A stretch of 7,400 bases of DNA. Source: an uncultured Erythrobacteraceae bacterium (GTDB lineage: Bacteria > Pseudomonadota > Alphaproteobacteria > Sphingomonadales > Sphingomonadaceae). Positions within the stretch are counted from its first letter, which is position 1; each line of letters begins with the position of its first letter. Made by a program: the position numbers and the translations under genes. The DNA lies in the NCBI GenBank assembly GCA_950071875.1, contig CATMNW010000115.1, forward strand, positions 1 through 7,400. The letters are read 5' to 3'. Positions 6,648 through 7,400 of this stretch are shown here, piece after piece. The notes under the pieces are model-generated. The model saw only the letters and a program-made list of their open reading frames with translations, searched no databases and was not told where the DNA came from.

Positions 6648-6670
6648 CGAGGATGGGAACGACATCCTCG
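6648..6670. repeat. Perfect inverted repeat / hairpin in the divergent spacer
   Basis: The arms CGAGGATG (6648-6655) and CATCCTCG (6663-6670) are exact reverse complements of 8 bp with a 7-nt loop GGAACGA. No T-run follows on either side, so it is not a typical intrinsic terminator. Its place 62 nt before the second SDR start suggests an operator for a dimeric regulator or a leader-RNA hairpin; which of these is not decided by sequence. Confidence 0.6.
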
Positions 6671-6723
6671 GGATACGGAACAAGGCGCGCTCCAAACCGC
6701 TCAGGACAGCGAAACACATTCAT

Positions 6724-6727
6724 GGAG
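6724..6727 (+). promoter_or_regulatory. Ribosome binding site of the second SDR gene
   Basis: GGAG stands 5 nt before the ATG at 6733 and, with the TGASTGIG loop beginning at residue 8, fixes this start. Confidence 0.6.
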
Positions 6728-6732
6728 CCATC

Positions 6733-7400
6733 ATGACCAAGACACTTCTGATCACCGGCGCATCGACCGGTATCGGCGCGGCGACTGCCAGAGCAGCCGC
6801 AAACGAAAGCTGGAATGTCGCCCTGCTTGCCCGTTCCAAGGACGCGCTGGACGATCTCGCCTCCGAAATCGGCGAAGGCGCGCTGGCTATCGAATGCGAC
6901 ATCACCGATCGCCAGGCGCTGGCCGAAGCGGTCGATCAGACAGTCGGGCATTTCGGCGGTATCGACGCGGTTTATGCCAATGCGGGCACCGGTGTCTCGA
7001 AGCCGGGCATCGAGAAGGGCGATCCCGATCAGTGGCACGACATGATCCATCTGAACGTGCTGGCCGTCCTCACCACGGCGCACGAAACCCTGCCTCACCT
7101 GCGCAAGACCAAGGGGCATTTCATCGTGACCGGATCGAAGGCCGGCCGCGATCACTGGCCTGCCTCGGCGTTCTTCGATTCGGACGCAGGGCCTTGCCCG
7201 CCGTCCCACTCTTGTGCCTCCTATCGCTACCGGCGCTGTCCTACTCCCGGGGTTTTGATTCTCAACTCAACGGCCGAGTCGAGCTTTGGCAGCTGCTGTG
7301 GACCAAATTGGTATGCTCTGGCACCGTTCAGTGATCATAGCGTCGCAGCCAGGCCTGCGAACCTTGGTACTCAATATCGAATTGGCTTAGCTCTGATCTG
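6733..7400 (+). CDS. SDR family oxidoreductase, N-terminal part; similarity lost after residue ~143
   Basis: The first ~143 residues are a normal short-chain dehydrogenase/reductase: TGASTGIG cofactor loop at 8-15, CDITD at 55-59 (acidic residue before the adenine pocket), NAG at 83-85, and the catalytic serine at 135 in VTGSKAGRD. Just after HWP (141-143, to 7161) the family pattern fails: where a Tyr-x-x-x-Lys should appear 12-13 residues past the serine, the sequence reads ASAFFDSDAG, and the remainder is rich in Cys, Ser and Pro and unlike any SDR. The frame stays open to the window edge. As it stands the product would lack the catalytic Tyr and Lys and be inactive. The cause may be an insertion, a deletion/rearrangement, or a chimeric assembly join. 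Up to 7161 the call is firm; beyond it the coding status is doubtful. Confidence 0.75.
   Translation, partial: MTKTLLITGASTGIGAATARAAANESWNVALLARSKDALDDLASEIGEGALAIECDITDRQALAEAVDQTVGHFGGIDAVYANAGTGVSKPGIEKGDPDQWHDMIHLNVLAVLTTAHETLPHLRKTKGHFIVTGSKAGRDHWPASAFFDSDAGPCPPSHSCASYRYRRCPTPGVLILNSTAESSFGSCCGPNWYALAPFSDHSVAARPANLGTQYRIGLALI
7162..7400. other. Unassigned sequence beyond the SDR break
   Basis: About 240 bases that do not continue the SDR. By hand count 7241-7400 is about 53% G+C against about 64% for 6901-7000 inside the SDR, a drop that suggests different origin. No plus-strand frame gives a recognisable protein. On the minus strand a frame enters from the right edge, ends ...QGSQAWLRRYDH and stops with TGA at 7330-7328; it could be the C-terminus of an incoming gene. 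I recognise no transposase, integrase or terminal repeat here. Confidence 0.4.
7328..7400 (-). CDS. Possible C-terminal fragment of an unidentified gene
   Basis: A minus-strand frame open from the right edge reads about 23 residues, ending with FDIEYQGSQAWLRRYDH, then stops with TGA. The composition is protein-like compared with the other frames here, but the stretch is too short to identify and could be chance. If real, its gene faces the broken SDR and would mark incoming DNA. Confidence 0.2.
   Translation of the reverse strand, partial: RSELSQFDIEYQGSQAWLRRYDH

Larger units (their letters stand above)
6586..6732. promoter_or_regulatory. Divergent intergenic region, flavoprotein / second SDR
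   Basis: This 147-bp spacer lies between two genes that diverge and should hold both promoters. I find no confident -35/-10 pair. It contains the hairpin at 6648-6670 and the ribosome sites of both genes. Shared or opposed control of the two oxidoreductases is possible but only inferred from orientation. Confidence 0.45.

Noticed and set aside
6625..7209. A 194-codon minus-strand frame opposite the second SDR
   Set aside because: The plus strand has TGASTGIG and the catalytic serine; the antisense start also falls in the doubtful segment after the break.

Overview
The window is dense, GC-rich bacterial DNA with very short gaps, several GTG starts and overlapping stop/start codons. Gene content (a B3-type metallo-beta-lactamase joined to prmA, a DUF2459/TIGR02117 protein, a doubled DUF2061 protein, and a class A-like beta-lactamase beside a sugar-lactone-oxidase-type flavoprotein) suggests an alphaproteobacterium, most likely a sphingomonad of the Erythrobacteraceae type. 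That placement is inferred from composition and protein character, not from a database search.

Layout. At the left edge the first 35 codons of sdhC (succinate dehydrogenase cytochrome b subunit) run leftward. Divergent from it, five genes read rightward between 214 and 3989: an SDR oxidoreductase, a subclass B3 metallo-beta-lactamase lipoprotein, prmA (ribosomal protein L11 methyltransferase), a membrane-anchored DUF2459 protein and a two-repeat DUF2061 membrane protein. The first four overlap by 11, 8 and 4 nt and the fifth follows after 19 nt, so this looks like one translationally coupled operon. A second, leftward unit fills 6585-3929: a FAD-dependent sugar-lactone-oxidase-like protein, then a membrane-anchored serine hydrolase of the class A beta-lactamase fold, 41 nt apart. 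The two units meet tail to tail with a 61-nt overlap of coding sequence. After a 147-bp divergent spacer carrying a perfect 8-bp-stem hairpin, a second SDR gene starts rightward at 6733. Its similarity to the SDR family stops abruptly near 7161, before the catalytic Tyr/Lys, and the last ~240 bases are sequence I cannot assign.

Functionally the window is mostly chromosomal: respiration (sdhC), ribosome modification (prmA), two general oxidoreductases and two small membrane families of unknown role. The standout is two unrelated enzymes able in principle to open beta-lactams, one zinc-dependent and one serine-dependent, less than 2.2 kb apart in two facing operons. I see no CRISPR array, tRNA, rRNA or recognisable transposase. 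I do not see a clearly new multi-gene system. The points best worth following are the extended Omega-loop region of the serine enzyme, the coupling of the metallo-beta-lactamase to prmA, and the break in the last SDR gene.
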